In this document: positions 49,810-58,330 of the stretch, one piece after another | Position numbering within the stretch: the stretch's first letter is position 1 | Layout: every line of letters begins with the position of its first letter | Source: Kytococcus schroeteri | GTDB lineage: Bacteria > Actinomycetota > Actinomycetes > Actinomycetales > Dermatophilaceae | Assembly (NCBI RefSeq): GCF_042433515.1 | Contig: NZ_JBHLVH010000001.1 | Location: 1-64,000 of the forward strand | Length of the DNA stretch: 64,000 nucleotides | Direction: 5' to 3' | The notes under the pieces: generated by a model | Database searches by the model: none | What the model was told of the DNA's origin: nothing | Seen by the model: only the letters and a program-made list of their open reading frames with translations | Program-made: the position numbers and the translations under genes

Positions 49810-49869
49810 GCACGGGAAAGGCGTCGGGCACACCGGAAGTTTCCGGTGTGCCCGACGCCTTTCCCGTGC
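49810..49869. repeat. perfect 29-bp inverted repeat with 2-base loop
   Basis: Positions 49810-49838 are exactly complementary to 49841-49869, with only GT between. Left arm starts GCACGGGAAAGGCGTCGG. It lies between convergent hydrolase 2 and protease 1, followed by a normal terminator. Confidence 0.85.
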
Positions 49870-49888
49870 GGGGAGATCCCCGAGGTGC

Positions 49889-49920
49889 GAAGGGGCCGCT
49901 CCACCGGGAGCGGCCCCTTC
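49889..49920. terminator. bidirectional terminator hairpin
   Basis: GAAGGGGCCGCTCC (49889-49902) pairs exactly with 49907-49920 around ACCG. It serves the convergent hydrolase-2 and protease-1 genes. Confidence 0.8.
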
Positions 49921-49929
49921 ACCATCGGG

Positions 49930-51477
49930 TCACTCGGCGGAGCCGGAACCCAGTCCCTCGACGGCCTTGACCACGTTGGGCAGCGGCCCGATGTGCGCGC
50001 TGTCGTTCCCGGCCTGCGGGGTGCCGGTCTCCATGAGCAGTGTGCGCATGGCGGCCGGGTCGAGCTCCACGCCCTTCTCCTGCGCGATGGAGGAGACCAG
50101 GGCCACGGCACCGGTCACGATGGGGGAGGCCGAGGAGGTGCCGGAGAACTGGTCGGTGTACTGCACGGTCTCGTCGCCACCCTGCAGGTCGCCGTACCCG
50201 GCGCTGGCCACCATCTCGCCCCAGCCCTGCACGTTCACACGCGAGCCGTAGGTGGAGTAGCTCAGGACCTCGCCGGGCGTCCGGCCGCTGCGGGAGCTGG
50301 CGCCCGCGCCGACGATGATGGCGCCGGAGTCGCCCTTGCCGTCGGGGAAGCCCTCGCCGCCGTAGCAGGGGTCGTCGAGGTCCTGGGCGCCGTTGCCGGC
50401 GGCCTCCACCACGTGGATGCCCTTGGCGACGGCGGTCTTGATGGCGTCGTAGGCGGCGGGGTCGATCTCCACGGGGGCGAAGCCGCCGCCGCAGCCGGTG
50501 AGCTGCTGCTCGAGGAGGATCACGTCGCCGGGCTCGAGCACCTCGGCGGCCCCGGCGATGGCGGCGCCCGGGGTGAAGCCGGCCTCGGCGCTCACCGCGT
50601 TGGCCACGTACCCGGTGGCCTCCGGGGCGATGCCGGTGACGCCGAACTCGTTGGCGTCGCCGATGATCTCGCCCATCACGGAGGTGCCGTGCTCAGGGTA
50701 GCTGTACGAGGGGGTGCCGTTGGCGATGAGGGCGTCCTCCCGGGCCAACTGGGTGAGGTCCTCGTGGTCCATGGTCCAGCCGAACTCCACGTCGGCCACG
50801 GCCACGTTCTTGCCCTTGCCGCCGGGCATCTCGTGCGCGGCGAGGGCCTCGATGCCCTGCTCGTCCGCCGGGCCACGGTAGGTCTGGCGGTCGGTGAAGT
50901 CCGGGGTGGCCAGCGGGTTCACCGGGTCGGTGGCGTCGGTGCGCAGGGCGGCCAGCGGGGTGGCCGGCGACGTACCGGCGCGCGGCGGCTGCACCGGCAG
51001 TGGGGCGGCCATGGCCACCTCCACGGCCGGGTCGGCGTTCAGCTGGGCCAGGGTGTCGGCCATCTCACCGGGGGCCACCTCGGCCACCAGCCACAGCGAC
51101 ATGTCGGCCTGCTCGTCGCCGGAGCGCTGCTCCGCGGTGGCCTTGAGGGCCCTCAGCGAGGAGGCGGGGGCGTCCACCATCGGACGCACGTCACGCAGGG
51201 TGCCGGAGCGGTTCAGGGCGGCCACGCGGGAGTCGCCCTCGCCGGAGAGCGCGGCGGTGCGCAGCGCGGAGGACGAGCCCTCGGCGAGCTTCACCTGGAT
51301 GCGGGTGGCCGAGCGGCCCTCCGTCGGGTGCAGGGCGGAGGGGGCCGAGTCGGCCGATGCGGCGAGGCGCGGTGTGAGCTCGGCCTCGGAACGGTGCTGG
51401 GTGGCGCCGGCGGCGACGGGCACGCTCAGCGCACCGGCCATGGCGGCCGCGACGGCGGTGGTCAGGAAGCGGGACAT
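49930..51477 (-). CDS. secreted S8-family serine protease 1
   Basis: The 515-residue protein has a signal peptide, a prodomain (ATRIQVKLAEGSSSALRT...RPMVDAPASSLRALKATAEQRSGDEQADMSLWLVAEV) and a subtilisin-like domain. The Asp is in VAVADVEFGWTMDHEDL, His in PEHGTSVMGEI, oxyanion Asn in VVEAAGNGAQ, and Ser in FSGTSSASPIVTGA. The usual D-[ST]-G after the first residue is replaced by DVEFG. Two paralogues are at 56063 and 60465. A phased TTGGTC/CTGACT box is 59 bp upstream. Confidence 0.9.
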   Translation of the reverse strand: MSRFLTTAVAAAMAGALSVPVAAGATQHRSEAELTPRLAASADSAPSALHPTEGRSATRIQVKLAEGSSSALRTAALSGEGDSRVAALNRSGTLRDVRPMVDAPASSLRALKATAEQRSGDEQADMSLWLVAEVAPGEMADTLAQLNADPAVEVAMAAPLPVQPPRAGTSPATPLAALRTDATDPVNPLATPDFTDRQTYRGPADEQGIEALAAHEMPGGKGKNVAVADVEFGWTMDHEDLTQLAREDALIANGTPSYSYPEHGTSVMGEIIGDANEFGVTGIAPEATGYVANAVSAEAGFTPGAAIAGAAEVLEPGDVILLEQQLTGCGGGFAPVEIDPAAYDAIKTAVAKGIHVVEAAGNGAQDLDDPCYGGEGFPDGKGDSGAIIVGAGASSRSGRTPGEVLSYSTYGSRVNVQGWGEMVASAGYGDLQGGDETVQYTDQFSGTSSASPIVTGAVALVSSIAQEKGVELDPAAMRTLLMETGTPQAGNDSAHIGPLPNVVKAVEGLGSGSAE

Positions 51478-51535
51478 GGGCTCTCCTCGGGCCAGTGTGC
51501 GATCTGAAAGGGGGCCCTCATCGTGTCTGCCGGGC

Positions 51536-51552
51536 AGTCAGGCCCGGACCAA
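51536..51552 (-). promoter_or_regulatory. phased repeat box of protease 1
   Basis: On the minus strand TTGGTC (51552-51547) and CTGACT (51541-51536) are in 11-bp phase, 59 bp upstream of the protease-1 ATG. It is a weaker match than the hydrolase boxes. Confidence 0.45.
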
Positions 51553-51630
51553 GGAAGCCTGAGGATTGCCCCAGTCCTGGTGAGGTGGTCCTGCGCTGAG
51601 AGCCGGACGCCGATGCGGCACACTGGGAGG

Positions 51631-52122
51631 GTGAACCGTCACGCACGTCTGGTGGGGGGCCTGCTCGCGGCCGCTCTCGCTGCCCCCACCGTGCTCACCT
51701 CCGCACCGGCCGCCGAGGCACTGCCTCCCGTCTCTATCTCGCAGATCGTGTACGACTCCTACGGGGCCAAGCGCGACGACTACTCCAACGCCAGCCTCAA
51801 CGCCGAGTACGTGGTGCTGCGCAACAACACCAGCGTGCGGCGCACCATCACCGGTTACACGGTGCGCGACGCGATGGGCTTCACCTACAGGCTGCCCACC
51901 ACCGTGGTGCCGGCAAAGGGGACGGTTCGCATCATGACCGGCCGGGGCACCAACACCGCGGGTGTGCGTTCCACCACGCTGCGCTACTGGGGCAAGACCT
52001 CCTACGTGTGGAACAACACCGGCGACACGATCACGCTCAAGAGCCCCAAGGGCGCGGTGCTCGACACCTGCACCTACAAGGACCGGAGCACCAAGGACGA
52101 CATCAAGTCCGCCGCCTGCTGA
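51631..52122 (+). CDS. secreted lamin-tail-domain (LTD) protein
   Basis: The 163-residue protein has a signal peptide (LVGGLLAAALAAPTVLTSAPAAEA) and a lamin-tail fold: ISQIVYDSYGAKRDDYSNASLNAEYVVLRNNTSVRRTITGYTVRDAMGFTYRLPTTVV, and YVWNNTGDTITLKSPKGAVLDTCTYKD. Secreted LTD proteins often bind nucleic acids or the cell surface. GTG 51631 comes seven bases after a CACACT hexamer; ATG 51613 in the same frame is an alternative. Confidence 0.82.
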   Translation: MNRHARLVGGLLAAALAAPTVLTSAPAAEALPPVSISQIVYDSYGAKRDDYSNASLNAEYVVLRNNTSVRRTITGYTVRDAMGFTYRLPTTVVPAKGTVRIMTGRGTNTAGVRSTTLRYWGKTSYVWNNTGDTITLKSPKGAVLDTCTYKDRSTKDDIKSAAC

Positions 52123-52125
52123 CCC

Positions 52126-52173
52126 GACGACCTCCTGGACCCCGGTGCCCCCTGGCGCCGGGGTCCAGTCGTC
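52126..52173 (+). terminator. hairpin after the LTD gene
   Basis: GACGAC (52126-52131) and TGGACCCCGG (52136-52145) pair with CCGGGGTCCA (52158-52167) and GTCGTC (52168-52173). Confidence 0.75.
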
Positions 52174-52211
52174 GGTGCGGCCGCTGGCTGGCCGCACGAG
52201 GGTTCTCGCAA

Positions 52212-52217
52212 TACGGT
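52212..52217 (+). promoter_or_regulatory. -10 hexamer TACGGT, leaderless poxB start
   Basis: TACGGT ends six bases before ATG 52224 with no ribosome site between; the same hexamer and spacing occur at the LuxR gene (43359). Confidence 0.45.
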
Positions 52218-52223
52218 GACCGC

Positions 52224-53972
52224 ATGGCCAAGAACGTCGCGGAACAGCTCGTCCAGCAGCTCGTGGAAGCGGGCGTCAACAGGATCTACGGGGTGGTGGG
52301 CGACAGCCTCAACCCCATCGTCGATGCGGTGCGCCGCACCGGGGGTGCCGCCAAGGGCGGCATCGACTGGGTGCACGTGCGGCACGAGGAGGTGGGCGCC
52401 TTCGCGGCGGCCGCCGAGGCCCAGGTGACCGGGAGGCTCGCGGTGTGCGCCGGCTCCTGCGGCCCGGGCAACACCCACCTGGTGAACGGTCTCTACGACG
52501 CGCACCGCTCCGGGGCGCCCGTGCTGGCGCTGGCCAGCCACATCCCCAGCAGCCAGATCGGTCAGGGCTACTTCCAGGAGACCCACCCCGACCGCGTGTT
52601 CACCGACTGCTCGGACTACTGCGAGCTGGTCTCCACCGCCGAGCAGGCGCCGCGGGTGGTGCACGCCGCCATCCGCCACGCCGTGCAGAACCGGAGCGTC
52701 TCGGTGGTGAGCCTCCCCGGCGACATCGCCGACCTCGACGTGGCGGCCGAGGCACCCCGGTACGTGCCGGTGCGCCGGGGCGTCACGGTGCCCACCGTGG
52801 ACGCCGTGCGGGAGCTGGCCGACGAGCTCAACCGCGCCGAGAAGGTGGCCCTGTTCTGCGGCGAGGGAGTGCGCGGCGCCCACGCCGAGGTGATGCAGCT
52901 GGCCGACACCCTGGCCGCCCCGGTGGGCCACTCGCTGCGCGGCAAGGACGCCATCCAGTTCGACAACCCCTTCGACGTGGGCATGACCGGCCTGCTCGGC
53001 TACGGCGCGGCCGCGGCCGGCATCGAGGACGCCGACCTGCTGGTCATGCTCGGTACGGACTTCCCCTACGACCAGTTCCTCCCCGGCACCCGCACCGTGC
53101 AGGTCGACACCGACGCCGCCGTCATCGGCCGCCGCACGGACGTGGACCTGCCCATCCAGGGTGACGTGCGCTCCGTCGTCGAGGCCGTGCTGCCGCTGCT
53201 GGAGCGCAAGACTGACCGCCGCTTCCTGGAGAAGATGCTCGAGAAGCACGAGCGGCTCATGACCAAGTCGGTGGGCGCCTACACCCACGACGTGCTCGAC
53301 ATGAAGCCCGTGCACCCGGAGTACGCCGCCGACCTGCTGGACCAGCTCATGGACGACGACGCCGTGGTCACCGCGGACACCGGCATGTGCAACGTGTGGA
53401 GCGCCCGCTACGTGCGTCCGCTGGGCACGCGGCGCCTCATCGGCTCGTTCCTGCACGGGTCCATGGCCAACGCGCTGCCCCACGCCATCGGCGCCCAGCT
53501 GGCCGACCGGGAGCGTCAGGTGGTGGCCATGTGCGGCGACGGCGGCCTCTCGATGCTGCTGGGCGACCTGCTCACCCCGGTGACCTACGACCTGCCGATG
53601 ACGGCGGTGGTCTTCAACAACTCCACGCTGGGCATGGTGAAGCTCGAGATGCTCGTGGACGAGCTGCCCAGCTTCGGCACCGACGTGCCGGCCACGGACT
53701 ACGCGGCCATCGCCGGCGCGATGGGGTGGCGCACCTGGCGCGTGGAGGACCCGCGCGACCTGGAGGCGGCCTACCGCGAGGCCCTGGCCCACCGTGGGCC
53801 GAGTCTGGTGGACGTGGTCACCGACCCGAACGCGCTCTCGCTGCCTCCCAAGATCACCAGTGACCAGGTGTTCGGCTTCGCCACCGCCATGAGCAAGATC
53901 GTGCTCAACGGCGGCGTAGGCGAGGCGGTGTCGATGGCCCGCTCCAACATGCGCAACATCCCGCGGCGGTGA
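52224..53972 (+). CDS. poxB: pyruvate dehydrogenase (quinone)/pyruvate oxidase
   Basis: The 582-residue ThDP enzyme resembles PoxB/PQO. It has VNRIYGVVGDSLNPIVDAVRR and RHEEVGAFAAAAEAQVTGRLAVCAGSCGPGNTHLVNGLYDAHRS with the catalytic Glu, a central FAD/DHS-like domain, and the ThDP site MCGDGGLSMLLGDLLTPVTYDLPMTAVVFNNSTLGMV. It oxidises pyruvate to acetate and CO2 and passes electrons to quinone. A membrane-binding tail of the E. coli type is not clear at the C-terminus. Confidence 0.93.
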   Translation: MAKNVAEQLVQQLVEAGVNRIYGVVGDSLNPIVDAVRRTGGAAKGGIDWVHVRHEEVGAFAAAAEAQVTGRLAVCAGSCGPGNTHLVNGLYDAHRSGAPVLALASHIPSSQIGQGYFQETHPDRVFTDCSDYCELVSTAEQAPRVVHAAIRHAVQNRSVSVVSLPGDIADLDVAAEAPRYVPVRRGVTVPTVDAVRELADELNRAEKVALFCGEGVRGAHAEVMQLADTLAAPVGHSLRGKDAIQFDNPFDVGMTGLLGYGAAAAGIEDADLLVMLGTDFPYDQFLPGTRTVQVDTDAAVIGRRTDVDLPIQGDVRSVVEAVLPLLERKTDRRFLEKMLEKHERLMTKSVGAYTHDVLDMKPVHPEYAADLLDQLMDDDAVVTADTGMCNVWSARYVRPLGTRRLIGSFLHGSMANALPHAIGAQLADRERQVVAMCGDGGLSMLLGDLLTPVTYDLPMTAVVFNNSTLGMVKLEMLVDELPSFGTDVPATDYAAIAGAMGWRTWRVEDPRDLEAAYREALAHRGPSLVDVVTDPNALSLPPKITSDQVFGFATAMSKIVLNGGVGEAVSMARSNMRNIPRR

Positions 53973-53976
53973 GCCG

Positions 53977-54008
53977 TGCCCTGGCCCGCGTGGGCGGGCC
54001 CGGGCACG
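53977..54008. terminator. hairpin between poxB and the nuclease gene
   Basis: GTGCCC-T-GGCCCGC (53977-53990) pairs with GCGGGCC-C-GGGCAC (53995-54008) with one mismatch. Confidence 0.65.
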
Positions 54009-54014
54009 CGGCTG

Positions 54015-54698
54015 TCACACGACGGTGACGGTGATGGTGGTCTCCGGGCAGGAGGCCGCCATCTCGGCCATCTTCGCCTTCTCCGCCTCGTCCACCGTGA
54101 GGCCCCAGCGCACCTTCATGGCGGTCCAGTCGGCCACGTAGGTGCACTGGTCCTTCGGCGGCAGCCACTCCTCGGGACCCTTGGAGCCCTTCTCGGTGTT
54201 CAGCGCGCCGGTCTGCGCGGTGAGGAGGCGCTCGTCGCCGAGGTCGTTGGCGTAGGCCTTGCGGCGGGTGTCCTCCCACTCCTGTGCGCCGGAGCCCCAC
54301 GCCTCGTGGAGCGGCACGGTGTGGTCGATCTGTGTCTCGGAGGCCTTGCGGTGCACCACGCCGTCCCAGGTGGTGGTCCACGTGCCGCCGTCCACCGTGC
54401 ACTCCTTCTCGTTGGTGAAGGTGACCTCGGTGCTGCTCTCCTCGATGAGCACCTCGGCGCGGGCGTTCTGGCAGTCGCCGTCCTCGTCCTTCCAGGAGCC
54501 GAAGTGCTTCTTGCGGTCGTAGCCGGCGTTGTCCTCGGCGGCCACGGGCAGCTCCTCCACCGCCTGGGTCAGCGGGGCGCTGTACTCGGTGCTGCCGGCC
54601 GTGGCCGTCATCGGCGCCAGGGCGGTGAGCAACAGGGTGCCGGCGGTCACCGGTGCGAGGGCGAGCAGGCGGTGGGGACCGCGCGAGGTGGGGGTCAC
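54015..54698 (-). CDS. secreted DUF1524/HNH-type nuclease 1
   Basis: The 227-residue protein has a signal peptide (LLALAPVTAGTLLLTALAPMTATA) and a DUF1524 HNH-like domain: GYDRKKHFGSWKDEDGDCQNARAEVL, ETQIDHTVPLHEAWGSGAQEW with the DH catalytic pair, and LNTEKGSKGPEEWLPPKDQCTYVADWTAMKVRWGLTV. It should cut extracellular DNA or RNA. A paralogue with the same layout is at 59162. No immunity gene is adjacent, so nutrient use is likelier than a toxin role. Confidence 0.85.
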   Translation of the reverse strand: MTPTSRGPHRLLALAPVTAGTLLLTALAPMTATAGSTEYSAPLTQAVEELPVAAEDNAGYDRKKHFGSWKDEDGDCQNARAEVLIEESSTEVTFTNEKECTVDGGTWTTTWDGVVHRKASETQIDHTVPLHEAWGSGAQEWEDTRRKAYANDLGDERLLTAQTGALNTEKGSKGPEEWLPPKDQCTYVADWTAMKVRWGLTVDEAEKAKMAEMAASCPETTITVTVV

Positions 54699-54840
54699 GA
54701 GAGTTCTCCGTTCGCTGGAAACTGATGGGGGAGCGCTGTTCTCACGCCCTGCGAAGGTAGCGCGGCCCGGGTCACGGAAAGCCCATGAAAGGGTGCGTTT
54801 TCCCTCTGGTCGCGCAGCCCGGTGGCACCGGGTGTGCGCC

Positions 54841-54846
54841 TACGCT
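54841..54846 (+). promoter_or_regulatory. -10 hexamer TACGCT before the deaminase gene
   Basis: TACGCT ends seven bases before ATG 54854, the leaderless pattern seen at several genes here. Confidence 0.4.
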
Positions 54847-54853
54847 GGGGTCC

Positions 54854-55324
54854 ATGACCTTCCCCACCGCCCGGCCCCTGGACGCCTCCGAGCAGGAGCT
54901 GCTGGCCGTGGCCACGCGCACCATCGACGCCGCCACCGACCGCACCGACCCCGAGGCCGACGGCCTGCACACCGTGGGCGCCGCGGTGCTCGACGGTGGG
55001 GGCAGCGTGCACACGGGAGTGAACCTGTACCACTTCACCGGTGGCCCGTGCGCCGAGCTCGTGGCCCTGGGCGCGGCGCGGGCCAACGGGGCGCGGGAGG
55101 TGGCCGCCATCGTGGCCGTGGGCGACCTGGGGCGGGGCGTGCTCGCGCTGTGCGGGCGCGACCGGCAGGTGCTCGTGGACCACCACCCCGGATGCCGCGT
55201 GGTGGTCCCCGGGCCCGACGGGGGCCCGCCGGTCTCGGTGGAGGTCGGCGACCTGCTGCCGGGCGCCTACCGCAGCAGCACCGCCGTGGAGGCGTCCCCC
55301 ACCGCCGACCCCGAGGAGGTCTGA
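54854..55324 (+). CDS. cytidine-deaminase-like protein with altered zinc motif
   Basis: The 156-residue protein has the cytidine deaminase layout: HTVGAAVLDGGGSVHTGVNLYHFTGGPCAELVALGAA with the CAE zinc/proton motif, and LCGRDRQVLVDHHPG. In that second motif the usual second cysteine of PCxxC is Asp. This CGRDRQ form occurs in some actinobacterial deaminase-like proteins and may still bind zinc through Asp. Substrate unknown (nucleoside or blasticidin-like). The stop overlaps the paiB-like start by one base. Confidence 0.78.
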   Translation: MTFPTARPLDASEQELLAVATRTIDAATDRTDPEADGLHTVGAAVLDGGGSVHTGVNLYHFTGGPCAELVALGAARANGAREVAAIVAVGDLGRGVLALCGRDRQVLVDHHPGCRVVVPGPDGGPPVSVEVGDLLPGAYRSSTAVEASPTADPEEV

Positions 55325-55998
55325 TGCTCGTCTTCCCGCAGGACGCCGCCCGCGACGAGGGCGAGTGGCGTGAGTGGCTGGACGGCCCCGAGCTGTTCGG
55401 CGTGCTCGCCGTGAACAACACCGACCCGGACGGCGCCCCGGTGGTGGTGCCCACGCACGCCACGCTGCTCACCGGCGCCGAGGGGGAGGGCGGCGGCGAG
55501 GGCACCGGCGACGAGCTCGTGCTGCACCTGGCCCGCGTCAACCCGGTGTTCGAGCACCTGGAGGAGCACGGCGAGGTGCGCTTCGTGGTGACCGGGGCCG
55601 TGGCCTACGTGCCCGGTCCGTGGCGGGCGGCGCCGGACGTTCCCTCCGAGCACGGCGTGCCCACCAGCTACTACGCCAGCGTGCAGTTCCGCTGCGGCGT
55701 GCAGGTGGTGGACGACCCGGCCGGGAAGGCCGAGGTGCTCACCCACCAGTTCGCCGACCTGCAGCCCGAGGGTGGCAGCGCCCCGGTGACCGCCGAGGGT
55801 GGCCCCTACGCCCGGATGCTGCCCGCCATCACCGCGCTGCGGCTGCCCGTGCGCGAGGTGGTGGCCAAGTTCAAGTACGACGACGAGAAGCCGGCCGAGC
55901 ACCGCCAGCGGGTGTCGGCCCACCTCGAGGAGCGCGGCCGCCCCGGTGACCGGGCCAAGGCGCGCCAGCAGCGGCGCCGGCTCGAGGGCGAGGCGTAG
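55324..55998 (+). CDS. PaiB-type FMN-binding regulatory protein
   Basis: The 224-residue protein matches the FMN_bind_2/PaiB family: GVLAVNNTDPDGAPVVVPTHATLL, LVLHLARVNPVFEHL, VRFVVTGAVAYVPGPWRAAPDVPSEHGVPTSYYASVQFRCGVQVV and a C-terminal KFKYDDEKPAEHRQRVSAHLEERG. In Bacillus, PaiB influences protease synthesis, but the family is a split-barrel flavin protein with no DNA-binding motif. A role with the neighbouring proteases would be inference. It is translationally coupled to the deaminase-like gene. Confidence 0.82.
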   Translation: MLVFPQDAARDEGEWREWLDGPELFGVLAVNNTDPDGAPVVVPTHATLLTGAEGEGGGEGTGDELVLHLARVNPVFEHLEEHGEVRFVVTGAVAYVPGPWRAAPDVPSEHGVPTSYYASVQFRCGVQVVDDPAGKAEVLTHQFADLQPEGGSAPVTAEGGPYARMLPAITALRLPVREVVAKFKYDDEKPAEHRQRVSAHLEERGRPGDRAKARQQRRRLEGEA

Positions 55999-56009
55999 GG
56001 CGAGGCGCG

Positions 56010-56045
56010 TGCCGGGGCCCGGGTCACGCGACCCGGGCCCCGGCA
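56010..56045. terminator. bidirectional hairpin, 16-bp perfect stem
   Basis: TGCCGGGGCCCGGGTC (56010-56025) is perfectly complementary to 56030-56045 around ACGC. It separates paiB from the convergent protease 2. Confidence 0.85.
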
Positions 56046-56062
56046 TCGGCGGGAGGGGCTGT

Positions 56063-58187
56063 TCAGAGGCCGGTGGCCAGCAGGCTGTAGTTGCCGCTGC
56101 CGGCCCAGGAGTAGACCATCCAGCGGTAGTAGCCGGCGCCGGCGGAGTAGGTGATCTCCTCGGTGCCGGTGCGGCTGGTGGACTTGGCCACGTAGTCCCA
56201 GCTGGCGCCGTTCCACTTCTGCAGGTACAGGGCGAACTCGCCGTCGGCCTTCAGGCAGGCGTGCTGCGTGGAGGCCGACGTGGTCCGGAACCACGACCCG
56301 TTGGGCAGGATGTCGCGGTCTCCCTGGCCGGAGAGGGCGCCGGTGGTGGAGGCCAGGCCCGTGCAGCCGGTGGGCTCCGGGTCGGTGCCCGGGTCCGGGT
56401 CGGTCCCCTCGCCCAGGCTGTTGACCGCCGCGAGCACGTTGGGCAACGGGCCGATGTGGCCGCCGGAGCCCTTCTGCGGGGTGCCCGTCTTCACCAGGAG
56501 GGAGCGCATCTGCGCCGGGGTGAGCGAGACGCCCTTCTGCTGGGCCACGGAGGACACCAGGGCCACGGCGCCGGTCACGATGGGGGAGGCCGAGGAGGTG
56601 CCGGAGAACACGTCCGTGTACTGGGTGCTGGCGTACCCGCCCTGCAGGTCGCCGTAGCCGGCGGTGGTGACCATCTCGCCCCAGCCCTGCACGTTCACGC
56701 GCGAGCCGTAGGTGGAGTAGCTGAGGCGCGAGCCGGGGGTCCGGCCCGAGCGGGAACTGGCGCCGGCGCCCACGATGATGGCGCCGGAGTCGCCGCGGCC
56801 GCCGGGGAAGGCGGTGCCGCCGTAGCAGGACGAGTCCAGGTTCTGGGCGCCGTTGCCGGCGGGCTCCACCACGTGGATGCCCTTGGCCACGGCGGTCCGG
56901 ATGGCGTCGTAGGCAGCCGGGTCGATCTCCACGGGGGCGAAGNNNNNNNNNNNNNNNNNNNNNNNNNNNNNNNNNNNNNNNNNNNNNNNNNNNNNNNNNN
57001 NNNNNNNNNNNNNNNNNNNNNNNNNNNNNNNNNNNNNNNNNNNNNNNNNNNNNNNNNNNNNCCACCACGTGGATGCCCTTGGCCACGGCGGTCCGGATGG
57101 CGTCGTAGGCAGCCGGGTCGATCTCCACGGGGGCGAAGCCCCCGCCGCAGCCGGTGAGCTGCTGCTCGAGCAGGATCACGTCGCCGGCCTGCAGCTTCTG
57201 TGCCGAGCGGGTGATGGCCGCCCCGGCGGAGAAGCCGTACTCGCGGCTCACCGCGTTGGCCACGTACCCGGTGGCCGTGGGGGCGATGCCGGTGACGCCG
57301 GAGCCGTTCTCGTCGCCGATGACCTCACCCATCACGGCGGTGCCGTGCTCGGGGTAGCTGAACGACGGCGTGCCGGTGGCGATGAGGGCGCCGCTGCGGG
57401 CCAGCTGGGAGAGGTCCTCGTGGTTCATGGTCCAGCCGAACTCCACGTCGGAGACGGCCACGTTCTCGCCCTTGCCGCCAGGCAGCTTGTTGACGGCCAG
57501 GGCCTCGATGCCCTGCTGGGATGCCGGGCCGCGGTAGGTCTGGCGGCCGCTGAAGTCCGCGGTGGCCAGCATGTTGACGGGGCTGCGGCCATCCTTGCGG
57601 AACACGGCCTCGGGGGAGGCAACGGCGGGGGCGGCGGCCGCCATCGCCTCGGGCGGCGTCACCGGCAGGGGCTGCGGCATGGCCGCCTCCACGGCGGGGT
57701 CGGCCTGCAGGCGGCGCAGCACCTCGTCGCGGGAACCGGCGTCCACGCGGGCCACCATCCACAGCGACATGTCGGCCTGCTCCGCGCCGGAGCGCTGCTC
57801 GGCCGTGGCCTTGAGGGAGCGCAGCGAGGAGGCGGGGGCGTCCACCATCGGGCGCACGTCACGCAGCGCGCCACTGCGGGTCAGGCGGGAGACGGCGCCC
57901 GGCCCCTCGGCGGCCAGGGCGCTCGTGCGCTGGGTGGTGGAAGTGCCCTCGGCCAGCTTGAACTGGATGCGGGTGCGCGACTGCCCGGCGCGGGCCACCG
58001 GGGTGGTCGAGGAGGCGACCGCGCGGGGCTCGAGGGTGGTGCGCGGGGCGGTGCCGGTGGTGGGGGTGCTGCTGGCGGTGGTCGGGGTGGGGCCGCCGGT
58101 GTGTGTGGTGGCCGGGGCGGCCAGGGCGGACGGGGTGACGGTGGTGGCGAGGGCCGCGGCGAGTGCGATGGCCACGGATCGGTTCAT
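56063..58187 (-). CDS. secreted S8-family serine protease 2 (spans assembly gap)
   Basis: The gene is split by 119 Ns, but removing the Ns and one copy of the 77-bp duplicate (196 bp in all) leaves 1929 bp, a continuous 642-residue ORF. It has a signal peptide, a Thr/Pro-rich linker, a prodomain, and Asp in VAVSDVEFGWTMNHEDL, His in PEHGTAVMGEV, Asn in VVEPAGNGAQ and Ser in FSGTSSASPIVTGA. Unlike its two paralogues it has a C-terminal extension of about 120 residues with two Cys and a beta-rich PPC-like ending (YYRWMVYSWAGSGNYSL). A strong phased-repeat box lies 80 bp upstream. Confidence 0.88.
56866..57138. other. assembly gap flanked by an exact 77-bp repeat
   Basis: Positions 56866-56942 and 57062-57138 are identical, and 56943-57061 are all N. 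Two contigs that overlap by 77 bp appear to have been scaffolded instead of merged. 77 is a common k-mer length in de Bruijn assemblers. The gap should close to zero length. Confidence 0.9.
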
Positions 58188-58266
58188 GGAGTTCTCCTCG
58201 GGAGGGGGTGAGGGTGTGGGGAACCCACATCGTGGCAACGGCGACCTCAAGCTCGGCCCATGATTC

Positions 58267-58283
58267 GGTCAGGATCTGGTCAG
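58267..58283 (-). promoter_or_regulatory. phased repeat box of protease 2
   Basis: On the minus strand it reads CTGACC-N5-CTGACC (58283-58267), two perfect half-sites in 11-bp phase, 80 bp upstream of the protease-2 ATG. A CACGAT hexamer follows after about 32 bp as a possible -10. Confidence 0.6.
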
Positions 58284-58330
58284 GAACGACGACGGGTCGT
58301 CGACCGTTGAGTGGTGGCCGGCCGCCGGGG

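Noticed and set aside
49930..51477. Antimicrobial (lantibiotic-leader) protease role for the S8 enzymes
   Set aside because: No lanthipeptide or other precursor, synthetase or transporter gene adjoins them; signal peptides and prodomains fit general secreted proteases.
56866..57138. A true tandem duplication inside protease 2
   Set aside because: The copies are exactly 77 bp, abut an N run, and collapse to restore the frame; an assembly overlap explains all of it.
55806..58250. An 814-residue fusion protein running through the Ns
   Set aside because: The part beyond the N run is in the wrong frame and is low in conserved motifs; it arises from the artificial gap length.
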